64,000 nucleotides of DNA from an uncultured Lachnospiraceae bacterium (lineage in GTDB: Bacteria > Bacillota > Clostridia > Lachnospirales > Lachnospiraceae). The translations under genes and the position numbers were made by a program. The notes below the pieces were generated by a model. That model was not told the DNA's origin, made no database searches, and saw only the letters and a program-made list of their open reading frames with translations. Location of the stretch: positions 1 to 64,000 of the forward strand of contig CAJUNR010000008.1 in the NCBI GenBank assembly GCA_910587765.1, in the 5' to 3' direction. Shown in pieces: positions 16,479 through 25,829 of the stretch (position 1 is the stretch's first letter; every line of letters begins with the position of its first letter).

Positions 16479-17333
16479 TCAGCCCTTCACCGCTCCGCCG
16501 GTCACGCCTTCCACATAGAATTTCTGCATGATGACGAACAGAATCGAGATGGGGATGGACACCAGCACGCCGCCTGCGCAGAACTGGGTGAAATAGTTGT
16601 TGATCAGACTTCTGTCCAGCATCTGGTACAGCCCCACTGCCACCGTATACTGAGAAGAAATCCCCGCGTTCAGAATCATTTTCGCATAGACGAAATCCAT
16701 CCACGGCACCAGAAAGCTGCTGATGACCGTGTAGACGATGATGGGCTGGCTTAAGGGCAGCACCATCTGAAAGAAGATCCGGGCCTCACTGCAGCCGTCG
16801 ATCCTCGCGGACTCGCAGAGCGCCCTCGGCACCGTATCAAAAAAGCCTTTGGCGATCAGGTAACCCAGCCCCGACGAGGCCGAGTACACCATGATCAGTC
16901 CCGCATAGCTGTTGGTCAGATTGAAGGTTTTCAGGGTAAAATACACGGCGATCATGGCCAGCATACCCGGAAACAGATTCAGGATCACGGCGATGTTCAT
17001 CAGCGGCTTTCTCGACGGAAAGCGCATCATGGAGGTGGCGTATGCCACCATCAACACGAACATGGTGGAGATCACGCAGGTAAAACATGCGATCACAAAG
17101 GTGTTCAGAAACCATCTGGGAAACTGCGACACCGAATCCGGCTGAAACAGCTTCACATAGTTAATGGCGCTCCACTGCTCCGGGAAAAAGGTACTGGTGT
17201 TCATACCGGAATACGCGCTGAAGGACGTGCATAAAAGCCACACGATCGGAACCAGCCAGATCACCGCCAGCACTGCGATCAGCACATTATGTAATACAAC
17301 CGTAGATGTTCTGCTGTCTTTCATCTTTTTCAT
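16479..17333 (-). CDS. ganQ: Sugar ABC transporter permease, MalG/GanQ-like
   Basis: 284 residues with six membrane segments and the EAA coupling loop around ESARIDGCSEARIFFQMVLPLSQP, which contacts the ATPase. Its ATG overlaps the stop of the MalF-like gene (TAATG). The dedicated ATPase is not in the cluster; clostridial sugar importers of this class usually share a MsmX-type ATPase encoded elsewhere. With the GH53 and GH42 genes it should import galacto-oligosaccharides. Confidence 0.9.
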   Translation of the reverse strand: MKKMKDSRTSTVVLHNVLIAVLAVIWLVPIVWLLCTSFSAYSGMNTSTFFPEQWSAINYVKLFQPDSVSQFPRWFLNTFVIACFTCVISTMFVLMVAYATSMMRFPSRKPLMNIAVILNLFPGMLAMIAVYFTLKTFNLTNSYAGLIMVYSASSGLGYLIAKGFFDTVPRALCESARIDGCSEARIFFQMVLPLSQPIIVYTVISSFLVPWMDFVYAKMILNAGISSQYTVAVGLYQMLDRSLINNYFTQFCAGGVLVSIPISILFVIMQKFYVEGVTGGAVKG

Positions 17334-18769
17334 TATTGATAGGTCCCCTCCTTGTCTCCCTTGATCATCCGGTTAAACGCGATCAGCGTAAATACGGCGC
17401 AGATGATAAATACGATGATGCCGATGGCGGAAGCCATCTTGTAGTTGTAGTAATCCTGCGTCAGGCGGAACAGCCAGGTCACCAGAAGGTCCACTTCCTT
17501 TGCCTGGGAATTGGCCATCACCTGATTGGTCGTCGTATACACATTCTCGGTCAGAAGATAGATGACGTTGAAATTGTTGATATTTTTTACAAAATCCGTC
17601 ACCAGCGCAGGCCCCGTCACGAACAGCATATAGGGCATGGTGATCTTCTGAAAGATCTGGAACTTGTTGGCTCCGTCCACTCTGGCGCTCTCCAGCTGCT
17701 CCGTGGGCAGATTCATCAGCACGCCGGTGGCGATCAGCATCTGATAGGGCACGCCGATCCAGATATTGATCAGGATGATCATCACGTGCGCCCAGCCTGG
17801 AGCGGACAAAAACGGAATATAGCTCGTAGACACCAGCCCGATATTCCGTAAGAAATCCGTCAGCCCGATGTTGGCGCAGATCGTGTTGACGATGCCGCCG
17901 TTGGCGAAGAAGTTCCGCACCAGCAGAAGGGATACGAACTGGGGCACCGCGATCGTTGCGATGAACAGCGTCCTCCACAGCCTCGGCGCCCTGGTCTTTT
18001 TGCTGTTCAAAAGCAATGACAGGACGATGCCGCCGATATAGGTGGTAATCGTCGCAAAGAATGCCCACACCAGCGTCCATCCAAGCACGCGCACGAACGC
18101 ATAGCCAAAGGATACCGTCAGTCCTCCGCCGCCGAACAGACTGATAAAGTTCTGAAAGCCCACCCAGGTGAACAGTCCGCCGGGCGGCATATGATTCTGG
18201 TCATAGTTTGTAAATGCCACCAGAATGAGAAGCAGGATCGGCACGACCGTGAAGATCACCACTCCCAGCACCGGAAGGGCCAGCAGCGTAATATGGAATT
18301 TCTCCTCTTTAAAAGAAATCAGATCTTCTTTGAACGTCCTGATCCGTACGCCCGCTCCCTCCATCAGCTGAAGCCGGTATACGCTGACCATATTGCACAT
18401 CCAGACTGCCGCCGCCGTGATCCACACCACGAAGCTGAACAGGGAGAACAAAAGGATCTGGAACGAGTTGTCATAGTCGTTGAACTCGTTTTTCATGGTC
18501 TCGATGTTAAAGGTTTTCTCCGGCATCACGCTTCCCAGGCCGCCGAATTTCGGCACATATTCCATGGCAAACTGAACGGTGAACACGATCACCGCGATCT
18601 CGAAGAGCGTCATGAGCGCCGCCTTTACATACTGTTTCCGTTTTGCATAGCCTGCGCCCATCCACAGCATCGAAAGCTTCACGAACAGGTCGCCTTTCGT
18701 GACTGCCCTGCAAAAGTCGGAGAAAAAACCTCCGCTCATCATTTCCGCAGACAGATTATCCTGTTTCAT
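17333..18769 (-). CDS. ganP: Sugar ABC transporter permease, MalF/GanP-like
   Basis: 478 residues, longer than typical (about 300-430) because of an N-terminal segment with two extra membrane helices and a small extracytoplasmic loop, as in GanP. The EAA loop is at LESARVDGANKFQIFQKITMPYM. Stop and start overlap with the downstream MalG-like gene, and the binding-protein gene ends 16 bases upstream. Forms the heterodimeric membrane channel of the importer. Confidence 0.9.
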   Translation of the reverse strand: MKQDNLSAEMMSGGFFSDFCRAVTKGDLFVKLSMLWMGAGYAKRKQYVKAALMTLFEIAVIVFTVQFAMEYVPKFGGLGSVMPEKTFNIETMKNEFNDYDNSFQILLFSLFSFVVWITAAAVWMCNMVSVYRLQLMEGAGVRIRTFKEDLISFKEEKFHITLLALPVLGVVIFTVVPILLLILVAFTNYDQNHMPPGGLFTWVGFQNFISLFGGGGLTVSFGYAFVRVLGWTLVWAFFATITTYIGGIVLSLLLNSKKTRAPRLWRTLFIATIAVPQFVSLLLVRNFFANGGIVNTICANIGLTDFLRNIGLVSTSYIPFLSAPGWAHVMIILINIWIGVPYQMLIATGVLMNLPTEQLESARVDGANKFQIFQKITMPYMLFVTGPALVTDFVKNINNFNVIYLLTENVYTTTNQVMANSQAKEVDLLVTWLFRLTQDYYNYKMASAIGIIVFIICAVFTLIAFNRMIKGDKEGTYQ

Positions 18770-18785
18770 CCAAATCTCCTCCCTT

Positions 18786-20054
18786 CTACTCTATGGCTGC
18801 CGTCACGCCTTCCACCAGCGCGTCAAGCGATGTCTGGATGGCTGCCGGATCATTTCTGTCCAAAGCTCCCTGGGCGATAATCTCCCCGAAGGACTGTACC
18901 GGATCCCAGTACTTTCCGCCCGCCTTCTGGATCACGCTGTATTCCGACTGGGCGATCACGGCTGCGATGGCGTAATTTGCCTGCACCTCGTCCGTCGCCA
19001 CTGCACGGAGGTTCGTCGGTCCGATCTGACGTGCCTCAAAACGCCGGATCTGGGATTCCTCGTTGGTCAGATACTCCGCCAGAAGCACGGCCCAGCCGAT
19101 ATTTTCCGAATATTCATTTACGCCGATGAACTTATAGCCGAACGCGGATTTCATGGGAACCGACGTTCCATCAATCGTAAAATCCGGAAGCCTTGCAGCC
19201 GCATATCCGTCGCCGAATGCCACCTGCGCCGCCTGTGCGTCCCAGGAACCGGAGACGATGGCGCACAGATTGCCGGAAGCGATCTGATTCGCCGTATCGC
19301 CGTCCGCAATGGACATGAACGCCGGATGTCCGGCGATATCCAGCATGGACTGCACCACCTGCACGCCTGTATAACCCTCCGGGCTGGTTCCGTTCCAGTC
19401 CATGGCCGTCGTCCCGTCCGGGTTCAGATCCGTCATAAAGCCCGCCCCGTAGAAAAATGCCGCATTATACCAGCCGGAAGAAAAGACCATGCCCGCCTTC
19501 TTTCCTGCCGTCTGCGCCGCCTCCAGAATGGTGTCCCAGGACCTGGCGTCCTCCTCTGAGATTACGGAAGAATCATAGTACAGGAAATAACTGTTGTCTC
19601 CCGCCATGGGAAAGGCATAGAAGGTGTCGTTTACCGTCGCCGCCGCCACGGAAGATTCACTGTTCGCCGCTTTGATCTCGTCAAGGGTCCTGCCGGGATA
19701 GCGCTCAAATGCTTCTTCATAATTCTGAAGGTCCGCCAGCGCGCCTGCGTTGACCAGATCGTAAATCTGATCGCTGGCAAACGCGAACACGTCCGCTGCC
19801 GCCTCCACATCCGTCAGGATCGTGTCCTTCGCCGTGGATTCCGACTCCACGCCCAGCTGGATGTCGAAGTCCACATCCGGATACTGTGCTTCAAAGCCGG
19901 CGATCAGCTCTGACAGAAGCGCCTGATCGTCCTCCGCGCCCCATACCCGTATGCCGACCGCATCCTCCGCTCCCGAAGAAGATCCGCCGCACGCGACCAG
20001 TCCTGCTGCCGTCACAACCGCCAGGGCAACAGCCGGTATCTTTTTGAATTTCAT
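18786..20054 (-). CDS. ganS: Extracellular sugar-binding lipoprotein of the ABC importer
   Basis: 422 residues with a lipoprotein signal: MKFKKIPAVALAVVTAAGLVAC, lipobox Cys22. The family-1 solute-binding fold follows (IRVWGAEDDQALLSELIAGF). It is the first gene of the operon, behind a strong promoter with operator sites, which fits the usual high expression of binding proteins. Ligand by context: galactan-derived oligosaccharides (inference from GH53/GH42). Anchored to the outer face of the membrane. Confidence 0.92.
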   Translation of the reverse strand: MKFKKIPAVALAVVTAAGLVACGGSSSGAEDAVGIRVWGAEDDQALLSELIAGFEAQYPDVDFDIQLGVESESTAKDTILTDVEAAADVFAFASDQIYDLVNAGALADLQNYEEAFERYPGRTLDEIKAANSESSVAAATVNDTFYAFPMAGDNSYFLYYDSSVISEEDARSWDTILEAAQTAGKKAGMVFSSGWYNAAFFYGAGFMTDLNPDGTTAMDWNGTSPEGYTGVQVVQSMLDIAGHPAFMSIADGDTANQIASGNLCAIVSGSWDAQAAQVAFGDGYAAARLPDFTIDGTSVPMKSAFGYKFIGVNEYSENIGWAVLLAEYLTNEESQIRRFEARQIGPTNLRAVATDEVQANYAIAAVIAQSEYSVIQKAGGKYWDPVQSFGEIIAQGALDRNDPAAIQTSLDALVEGVTAAIE

Positions 20055-20078
20055 ATGTTTCCCTCCTTGAAATGTATT

Positions 20079-20142
20079 TTGCGCAGTTTGCGCAATCGGT
20101 TGTTCGTATTTTTAGTATATTACTGTTTTTCTTGGTTGTCAA
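20079..20142 (-). promoter_or_regulatory. Promoter and operators of the galactan importer operon
   Basis: On the minus strand TTGACA (20137-20142), 17 bases and TATACT (20114-20119) form a strong promoter. Just downstream of the -10 box lies the LacI-type core CAACCGATTG (20093-20102), and overlapping it the palindrome TTGCGCAaacTGCGCAA (20079-20095). Both are placed to block elongation or open-complex formation. A GCAAnCGGTTGTT site also precedes the GH42 gene, so the LacI protein of the cluster is the likely ligand. Confidence 0.78.
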
Positions 20143-20205
20143 TTATACATAATCCTCATTTTTTGCATCTATTTTTATGCAGATCGTCTTATTTTTCTGT
20201 TTTAT

Positions 20206-20222
20206 TTGCGCAATATGCGCAA
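20206..20222. promoter_or_regulatory. Upstream palindromic operator matching the promoter-proximal one
   Basis: TTGCGCAatATGCGCAA-type palindrome with half-sites TTGCGCA and TGCGCAA and a 3-base centre, identical in half-sites to the palindrome at 20079-20095. The centres are 127 bases apart on either side of the promoter, about twelve helical turns, which would allow DNA looping by one regulator. Confidence 0.65.
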
Positions 20223-20231
20223 TTCACTAAC

Positions 20232-20281
20232 AAAAAAGACGTATGCAAAGCCGGATGTTTCCATATCCGGACGCATACGTC
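20232..20281 (-). terminator. Rho-independent terminator of the DUF1016 gene
   Basis: On the minus strand GACGTATGC pairs with GCATACGTC, with an inner CCGGAT/ATCCGG stem, followed by six T. It lies 23 bases after the stop of the nuclease gene and insulates it from the galactan promoter. Confidence 0.8.
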
Positions 20282-20303
20282 CTGCTGATGCGAAATGACA
20301 GAA

Positions 20304-21395
20304 TCATTCCTGTTCCTCTTTTTCCTGCTGCTGCAACTGAAATAACATCTTTTGTGTTTCAATTTCTGCCTTTAGTTCTTCTTTCGTAGGAAGATATAAC
20401 TTATACTTTGACGCAAAAAGTTGTTCGTTTCCATGAAGAACAGAATATCTTGCTATATCTTCATCTGTATCTGAGCACAATACAATCCCTATCGTCGGAT
20501 TGTCACCTTCGCTGCGCTTTAATTCGTCATACATGCGGACGTACATATCCATCTGCCCCACATCCTGATGCGTGATTTTCTCCGTCTTTAAATCAATCAG
20601 CACAAAGCATTTTAAAATATAGTTATAGAATACCATATCGATATAATAATCTTCTTTTTCAGTCCTGACATGCTGTTGCCTTGCAACAAAAGCATATCCC
20701 TTTCCAAGTTCCATTAAGAACCTTTGCAAGTTAGACAATATACTGGATTCCAAATCACTTTCCGTAAAATCATTACTTTGTGCCATTCCTAAGAACTCTG
20801 CTATGACTGGATTTTTTATAAATTCATATTTATCATTTTGATACCTGCCAGTCAGCACTTTCATTTCTGATTCAACCATATCAGGCTTTTGTGTCCGAAG
20901 CATCCTGTAATAATACTGAGAAGATATGTTTCTCTGTAACATCCGCATACTCCAAGTCTGCTGACATGCTTCCTCTTCATACCATTTTCTGGCTTTCATG
21001 TCTTCTACCTGCAGCAAAACTCTGTAATGTGTCCACGACAAAATCTGTCCAGAAGATTTTGGACTCAGTGAGTCCAAAATATCAGGAAAAACCTCATAAA
21101 ATTTCTTAAATTTATATAAGCTGCTAACATCAAAACCTTTTCCGTACTCTTTTGTTAAAGCTTTTGACAATGATTTCATTATCTCTTTTCCATAATTATC
21201 TGTTCAGGTGGTTCCTTTCAGCTCCTCTTCAACAATACGTTGTCCTATCAGCCAGTTTCTTTTAACTAATGTAGTATTAACTGCCTGATATGCCTGATGT
21301 TGTGCCGCTTCTATGATACTTTTCATATCTGACAAAATATTGTCTGTATTTGCGTAATTCATAGATTTTATTATTTCCATTCTGGTATCACTCAT
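20304..21395 (-). pseudogene. DUF1016 (YhcG-like) PD-(D/E)XK nuclease gene, split by an in-frame TGA
   Basis: The N-terminal DUF1016_N part (MSDTRMEIIKSMNYANTDN..., 63 residues) ends at TGA (21204-21206), and the same frame continues TDNYGKEIMKSLSKALTKEYGKGF into the C-terminal part (from ATG 21179, 291 residues). The nuclease core is intact: IDMVFYN...FVLIDLKT. In intact relatives these parts form one protein of about 350 residues, so a single nonsense change broke the gene. A restart could still make the C-terminal nuclease. Base composition is AT-richer than the flanking gan genes, which suggests recent insertion. The 148 bases upstream of it hold no clear gene. Confidence 0.8.
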
Positions 21396-21543
21396 ACTGT
21401 TTCTCCTCGTTCATGGATGCCAATAGACCGTCAATGCTTTCATCAACTCATTCAAAGTAGAGATACGATTCTTATCAAAGCTGTCACCAACATTCGCAGT
21501 CACTTAAAGATAACCGGTCTGTAACCAATGCATTCCGCCCTGC

Positions 21544-22542
21544 TTACTTGGTCGATTCCCTTAAGATCACCTGATAATCAAGCTTCTGCGGTTCCTGAAA
21601 GAGCTCTTCCCCAAGCATCCTCAGCATCTCCAGGCAGGCGTTTCTGCCCAGCTCCCTCGTGTCGAACCGGAGGCTTGTGACCGCCGGCAGATTCTGCTCC
21701 ATCTGGTGGCTGTCATACAGGCTGGCCAGCCGGATCCGGGACGGGACCTCCACGCCCCGCTCTCTTAAGCACCCCAGAACCAGCGCGCTGATATGGTCGT
21801 CCATGCAGACGATCCCGTCCGATTCCGCCAGAAGGATCCGGTCCACGGCCCACATGGCCCTCCGGTAGTCCCCGATCTCCATAAAGATCAGCGCGTCGTC
21901 CGCATGGAACCCCCGGTCCTTGTGGGCGTCCAGGAAGCCCTGCTTCCGGCTCTCCGTCACGTGATGTCTGCCGGCTCCTCCCACCAGCGCGATCCGCCGC
22001 AGGCCCTTCAGCAGAAGAAGCGCCGTCAGTTCCCGGCTGGCCTCCCGGTTGGGATTGTCTATGGACACCACGTCCAGATCATCCGGCGGCCCGATGACTA
22101 CAAACGGAATCTCCTGCTCCTTCAGGAAACGCACGGTACCCGAATTCATCGTCGCCCGGGTCAGTATGATCCCGTCCGCCTTGTGGTTCATGACCAGCCT
22201 TTGAAGCTGCTCCAGACGTTCCTCCTTCATCATCGCCACGATAATATCATAATTATATTCCGAGGCTTTTTCACAGATGCCGTCCATGCATTCCTTAAAA
22301 AAGGAGACGTCCGTATCCTCCGTCGGTATGACGAGCCCCAGATTATAGGTCCTGCTCTGGGCCAGCCCTCTGGCAATGACGTTGGGCCGGTAACCGTGGG
22401 CTTTTGCAAATGTCTGCACCCGCTCCACCGTCTCTCTGCCGATGCGTCCCTTTCCCGACAGCGCGCGGGACACGGTCGTCTTGCTCACACCAAGCTCCCG
22501 GGCAATGTCCTCAATCGTATATTTTCTTCTCTCCGCTTCCAT
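21544..22542 (-). CDS. ganR: LacI family transcriptional regulator (GanR-like)
   Basis: 332 residues. The N-terminal HTH is YTIEDIARELGVSKTTVSRALSGKGRIGRET with the hinge helix PNVIARGLAQ. A periplasmic-binding-type sugar sensor domain follows (about 60-330). It lies 4 bases downstream of the GH42 gene in one transcript. LacI-type sites of the form GCAAnCGGTTGTT occur before both the GH42 gene and the importer operon, consistent with local repression relieved by a galactoside. Confidence 0.92.
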   Translation of the reverse strand: MEAERRKYTIEDIARELGVSKTTVSRALSGKGRIGRETVERVQTFAKAHGYRPNVIARGLAQSRTYNLGLVIPTEDTDVSFFKECMDGICEKASEYNYDIIVAMMKEERLEQLQRLVMNHKADGIILTRATMNSGTVRFLKEQEIPFVVIGPPDDLDVVSIDNPNREASRELTALLLLKGLRRIALVGGAGRHHVTESRKQGFLDAHKDRGFHADDALIFMEIGDYRRAMWAVDRILLAESDGIVCMDDHISALVLGCLRERGVEVPSRIRLASLYDSHQMEQNLPAVTSLRFDTRELGRNACLEMLRMLGEELFQEPQKLDYQVILRESTK

Positions 22543-22546
22543 CTTC

Positions 22547-24565
22547 CTATGCTCCCATGCGGCGGATCATCCTCAAGGAAAATCCATCCAGTTCCAGCCG
22601 GTCCCGGCAGATTTCCCCGGTCTCCGCGTCCTCCCAGTCTCCGATCCCCTGAAGGCTCACTTCGTCCTGCCGGAAATTCATTACAAACACGATTTCCCGC
22701 TCTCCGCTTCGGACCGCCGTCGTCACCCCGTAGGGCAGTGGGACGCCAAGGGGCGAATGCAGTCCCGCCTCCGAAAGAAGCTCCCGATAAAATGCCCTCA
22801 GGAAATCCAGTCCCGTCTCAGCCGCCACATAGTAGCCGGTTCCCTGCCCGAAGGAATGCCGGGTCACCGCCGGACATCCGGCATAGAAATCCTGTTCATA
22901 CGCCGCCAGCACCTGGGTATCAGCCGCCGCATGGACAATCTCACAGATTCTTCCGGTGGAATAATGCGCCCCCTGATAGACAAATCCGTTTTCAAATCCT
23001 TCTCCCGGCGCGTCGATCTCCTCCGGCAGGATTCCCAGCACGTCCTCCAGCGGATGATGTCCCGTAAAGCACAGATCCGTATCATCCACCGCGCCGCCAA
23101 ACCAGGTGCTCACATAACAGCCGCCATTTTCCACGTAAGTTCTGACCCGTTCCGCATAGCCTTTTCGGTACAGATAATTTACCGGCGCGCATACGATCCG
23201 GTAGCCCTCCAGCGCTTCGTCCATGCTGACAAAATCCACATCCACGCCCTGCTCCCAGAAGACCTGATAATGCTTCAGCACCTCGGACACATAATCAAGG
23301 TCCAGCCTGGGGCCGGACGCGTCCTCCAGCGCCCACCAGTTCTCCCAGTCGAACACGATCGCCGCTCCGGGCCGGTTGACGGTTCCTTCGATCAGCCCCT
23401 GAACGGCTGCCAGCCGCTCTCCCACTTCCGATACTTCCCGGAAGGTCCGGGCAGCGCCGCCGTTCCTGTGATCCACCACTGCGCCATGGAATTTCTCATA
23501 AGCGCCCCTGCCCTTTCTCCACTGAAAATACAGTACGGAATCGGACCCGTGGGCAATGGCCTGCATGGAGGACAGCATATGCATCCCCGGACGTTTGACC
23601 GGGTTAAAGGACCGCCAGTTCACGCAGGAAGGCGTGCTCTCCATCAGAAGGAAGAGCTGCTTCTTCATGCTCCGCATCATGCTGTGTCCTGCCGCCGCAC
23701 GGACCGCGGCAGGCACTTCGTCCTTCGACGCGTGCCACTGCGGATAACTGTCCCAGGAGATTACGTCAAGACAGCTCTGCAGCCGGTGATAGTTGAGATT
23801 TTTAAAGAAATCCATAAAATTCGTCGTTACCGGACGGTCGGAATACTCCCGGACCGCTTCGATCTCCTCCCGGCAGAAATCCGTCATCTGGTCCGTCACG
23901 AACCGTTTCCAGTCCAGCTTCAGCCCGTGGGACAGCGCTTCCCCGTGGGGCGCGGGGCTGTGAATCTGCTCCCAGTCCGTATAGACATGGCTCCAGAAAC
24001 GGTTCCACCAGGCGTGGTTCAGCGCCTCCAGCGTATGATATTTCTGCCGGAGCCATTCCCGGAAGGCGCTCTGGCACTGCTCACAGTGGCAGGCCCCGTC
24101 TCCCCAGTTGCCGCCCAGCTCATTGGAAATATGCCACAGGATCACAGCCGGATGCTTCCCGAAGCGCCTGGACAGCTCCCGATCCATCCGCCGGATCTTC
24201 TCCCGCATGACCGGTGACGTATAGCAGAAATTATGCCTGCGCCCCGGCAGGTTCCTTTTTTCATTCTCCTGCACCTGCATCACTTCCGGGTACTTCTGCG
24301 TCAGCCAGTGGGGCATGGCGCCGGAGGGCGTTGCCAGGATCACCTGGATACCGTTCTCATACAGCCGGTCGATCCGCTCCGCCAGCCATGCGAAATCATA
24401 GCGCCCCTCCTCCGGCTCCAGCATGGACCAGGAAAAAACTCCAAGGGTCACGCAGTTGATTCCCGCCTCTTTCATCAAAATAAGATCTTCTTCCAGAACC
24501 TCCGGCCTCTCCAGCCACTGTTCCGGATTGTAATCGCCGCCGTGCAGCAGTCTGCCTCCTGTCAT
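22547..24565 (-). CDS. ganA: GH42 beta-galactosidase
   Basis: About 672 residues from the ATG at 24565 (MTGGRLLHGGDYNPEQWLE), the family's normal start. The frame is open 15 codons further. The acid/base Glu is in ILWHISNELGGN and the nucleophile Glu in LFLLMESTPS. The zinc-site cysteines are in CHCEQCQSAF, then the middle glutamine-amidotransferase-like domain (about 390-590) and a small beta C-domain. Trimeric cytosolic enzyme releasing galactose from galacto-oligosaccharides delivered by the ABC importer and trimmed by GH53. Confidence 0.94.
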   Translation of the reverse strand: MTGGRLLHGGDYNPEQWLERPEVLEEDLILMKEAGINCVTLGVFSWSMLEPEEGRYDFAWLAERIDRLYENGIQVILATPSGAMPHWLTQKYPEVMQVQENEKRNLPGRRHNFCYTSPVMREKIRRMDRELSRRFGKHPAVILWHISNELGGNWGDGACHCEQCQSAFREWLRQKYHTLEALNHAWWNRFWSHVYTDWEQIHSPAPHGEALSHGLKLDWKRFVTDQMTDFCREEIEAVREYSDRPVTTNFMDFFKNLNYHRLQSCLDVISWDSYPQWHASKDEVPAAVRAAAGHSMMRSMKKQLFLLMESTPSCVNWRSFNPVKRPGMHMLSSMQAIAHGSDSVLYFQWRKGRGAYEKFHGAVVDHRNGGAARTFREVSEVGERLAAVQGLIEGTVNRPGAAIVFDWENWWALEDASGPRLDLDYVSEVLKHYQVFWEQGVDVDFVSMDEALEGYRIVCAPVNYLYRKGYAERVRTYVENGGCYVSTWFGGAVDDTDLCFTGHHPLEDVLGILPEEIDAPGEGFENGFVYQGAHYSTGRICEIVHAAADTQVLAAYEQDFYAGCPAVTRHSFGQGTGYYVAAETGLDFLRAFYRELLSEAGLHSPLGVPLPYGVTTAVRSGEREIVFVMNFRQDEVSLQGIGDWEDAETGEICRDRLELDGFSLRMIRRMGA

Positions 24566-24618
24566 ACGGGTTCCCATCCTTTCCTGCCGACTATGGTCAG
24601 CCTGTCTCATGATTATTC

Positions 24619-24658
24619 AATATATCACCTTTTATCGGTAATTGCAACCGGTTGTTCA
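24619..24658 (-). promoter_or_regulatory. Promoter and LacI-type operator of the GH42-lacI operon
   Basis: Minus-strand TTGCAA (24642-24647), 17 bases, TATATT (24619-24624). Overlapping the -35 box is GCAACCGGTTGTT (24644-24656), with a perfect CAACCGGTTG core, nearly the same as the site in front of the importer operon (GCAATCGGTTGTT). Confidence 0.75.
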
Positions 24659-24827
24659 CATATACCCGAAAGCAGCCTGAACTTTTCTCTGGCATCTACA
24701 GCGTCTCCAGTCAAATGTCAAAATTATTAACAAAATATAAATTTATTAAAAATTCAGAAAACAAATTATTGATAATTCATAAAGTATATGATAGTATATA
24801 TCCGGCATTTACAATTGCCGGGAACAT

Positions 24828-25262
24828 ATGATAAACGCAGGCAAAAATTTTTCATGGTTGGTGAAAGTGTTGAAAAAATGGAAAGAAGCCAGTCTGCTTC
24901 TGACCGCACTGGGGATTGTCATGTTTATTCGGGAAATCAGCGGAATCGGTTGCCCGTTTCAATGGCTGACCGGTATCAGTTGTGCCGGTTGCGGAATGAC
25001 AAGGGCTGTATTTTATGCAGTCTGCTTCCAGTTTGTCAAAGCATTTTATTATCACCCTTTATTCTGGGTGCTGCCTTTTGGAGGATTCTGTTTCATCTTT
25101 CGAGAAAAGATTCCTGCAAAATTACAAAAAGGCATAAAGTGGATAACCGTCGTCTGTTTCGTGGCAGTTTATCTGATGCGTCTGTTTTTTTCAGATCACC
25201 AGGTAGTCGCCTTCGATATGGAAAAGGGACTGATTATGCGGTTATGGAATTTTTTTACATAA
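24828..25262 (+). CDS. DUF2752 family membrane protein
   Basis: 144 residues with three or four membrane segments and the family signature CPFQWLTGISCAGCGMTRA. DUF2752 proteins are small integral membrane proteins of unknown function, commonly paired with DUF4234 or TM2-like genes, as here (next gene starts 19 bases on). The start is uncertain because no strong ribosome binding site precedes the ATG at 24828; a GTG about 30 bases inside is possible. AT-rich upstream sequence (24660-24790) holds no gene. Confidence 0.8.
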   Translation: MINAGKNFSWLVKVLKKWKEASLLLTALGIVMFIREISGIGCPFQWLTGISCAGCGMTRAVFYAVCFQFVKAFYYHPLFWVLPFGGFCFIFREKIPAKLQKGIKWITVVCFVAVYLMRLFFSDHQVVAFDMEKGLIMRLWNFFT

Positions 25263-25281
25263 GCTGAAGGAGGATATCGAT

Positions 25282-25680
25282 ATGAAAATCAAAGAAGACC
25301 GAAGCCTGATAATGTATATACTGCTGTCTCTTGTCACCTGTGGAATTTACAGCTATTATTTTCTGTATTCCATAGCGCAGGATGCCAATGTGGTATGTGC
25401 TGATGATGGAAAGAAAACGTCAGGACTGGCTGCATTTATCCTGTTATCCATTGTAACATGCGGCATCTATGCATGGATCTGGTATTACAGCCTTGGAAAC
25501 AGACTGTCTGAAAATGCTCCCAGGTATGGGCTGAATTTTTCAGAGAATGGAACCACCGTGTTGATGTGGATGATTTTCGGCTCATTTCTGTGCGGGATCG
25601 GTCCCTTCATCGCAATGAATATTCTAATCAACAATATGAACGCTCTGGCGCATGCCTACAATGAAGGCCGGGGCCGGTAA
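25282..25680 (+). CDS. DUF4234 family membrane protein
   Basis: 132 residues with four hydrophobic segments in two repeats, each with LLSLVTCGIYSYYF or LLSIVTCGIYAWIW. GAAGGAGG precedes the ATG. DUF4234 proteins are small membrane proteins of unknown role. Co-transcribed with the DUF2752 gene and closed by a strong terminator. Confidence 0.85.
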   Translation: MKIKEDRSLIMYILLSLVTCGIYSYYFLYSIAQDANVVCADDGKKTSGLAAFILLSIVTCGIYAWIWYYSLGNRLSENAPRYGLNFSENGTTVLMWMIFGSFLCGIGPFIAMNILINNMNALAHAYNEGRGR

Positions 25681-25765
25681 AAGTCTGAAAGTCCCGCCGC
25701 CTGCTGTAACGGGATTGCGATGGAAAGCCAGCCAGCTGAAAAATCACCTCATTGAACCAGCCGGG

Positions 25766-25808
25766 ACAGGCCGGAATGCGGATTCATCTGCATTCCGGCC
25801 TGTGTTTT
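25766..25808 (+). terminator. Rho-independent terminator after the DUF2752/DUF4234 pair
   Basis: A perfect 14-base stem (ACAGGCCGGAATGC with GCATTCCGGCCTGT) with a 10-base loop is followed on the plus strand by GTTTT. The opposite strand lacks a T-run. It separates the pair from the convergent SDR gene. Confidence 0.78.
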
Positions 25809-25829
25809 CCCGACTTCATTTATGGAACA

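Noticed and set aside
22442..24217. 591-residue plus-strand open frame opposite the GH42 gene
   Set aside because: High GC third positions keep the opposite strand open. The GH42 frame has all family motifs, this one has none.
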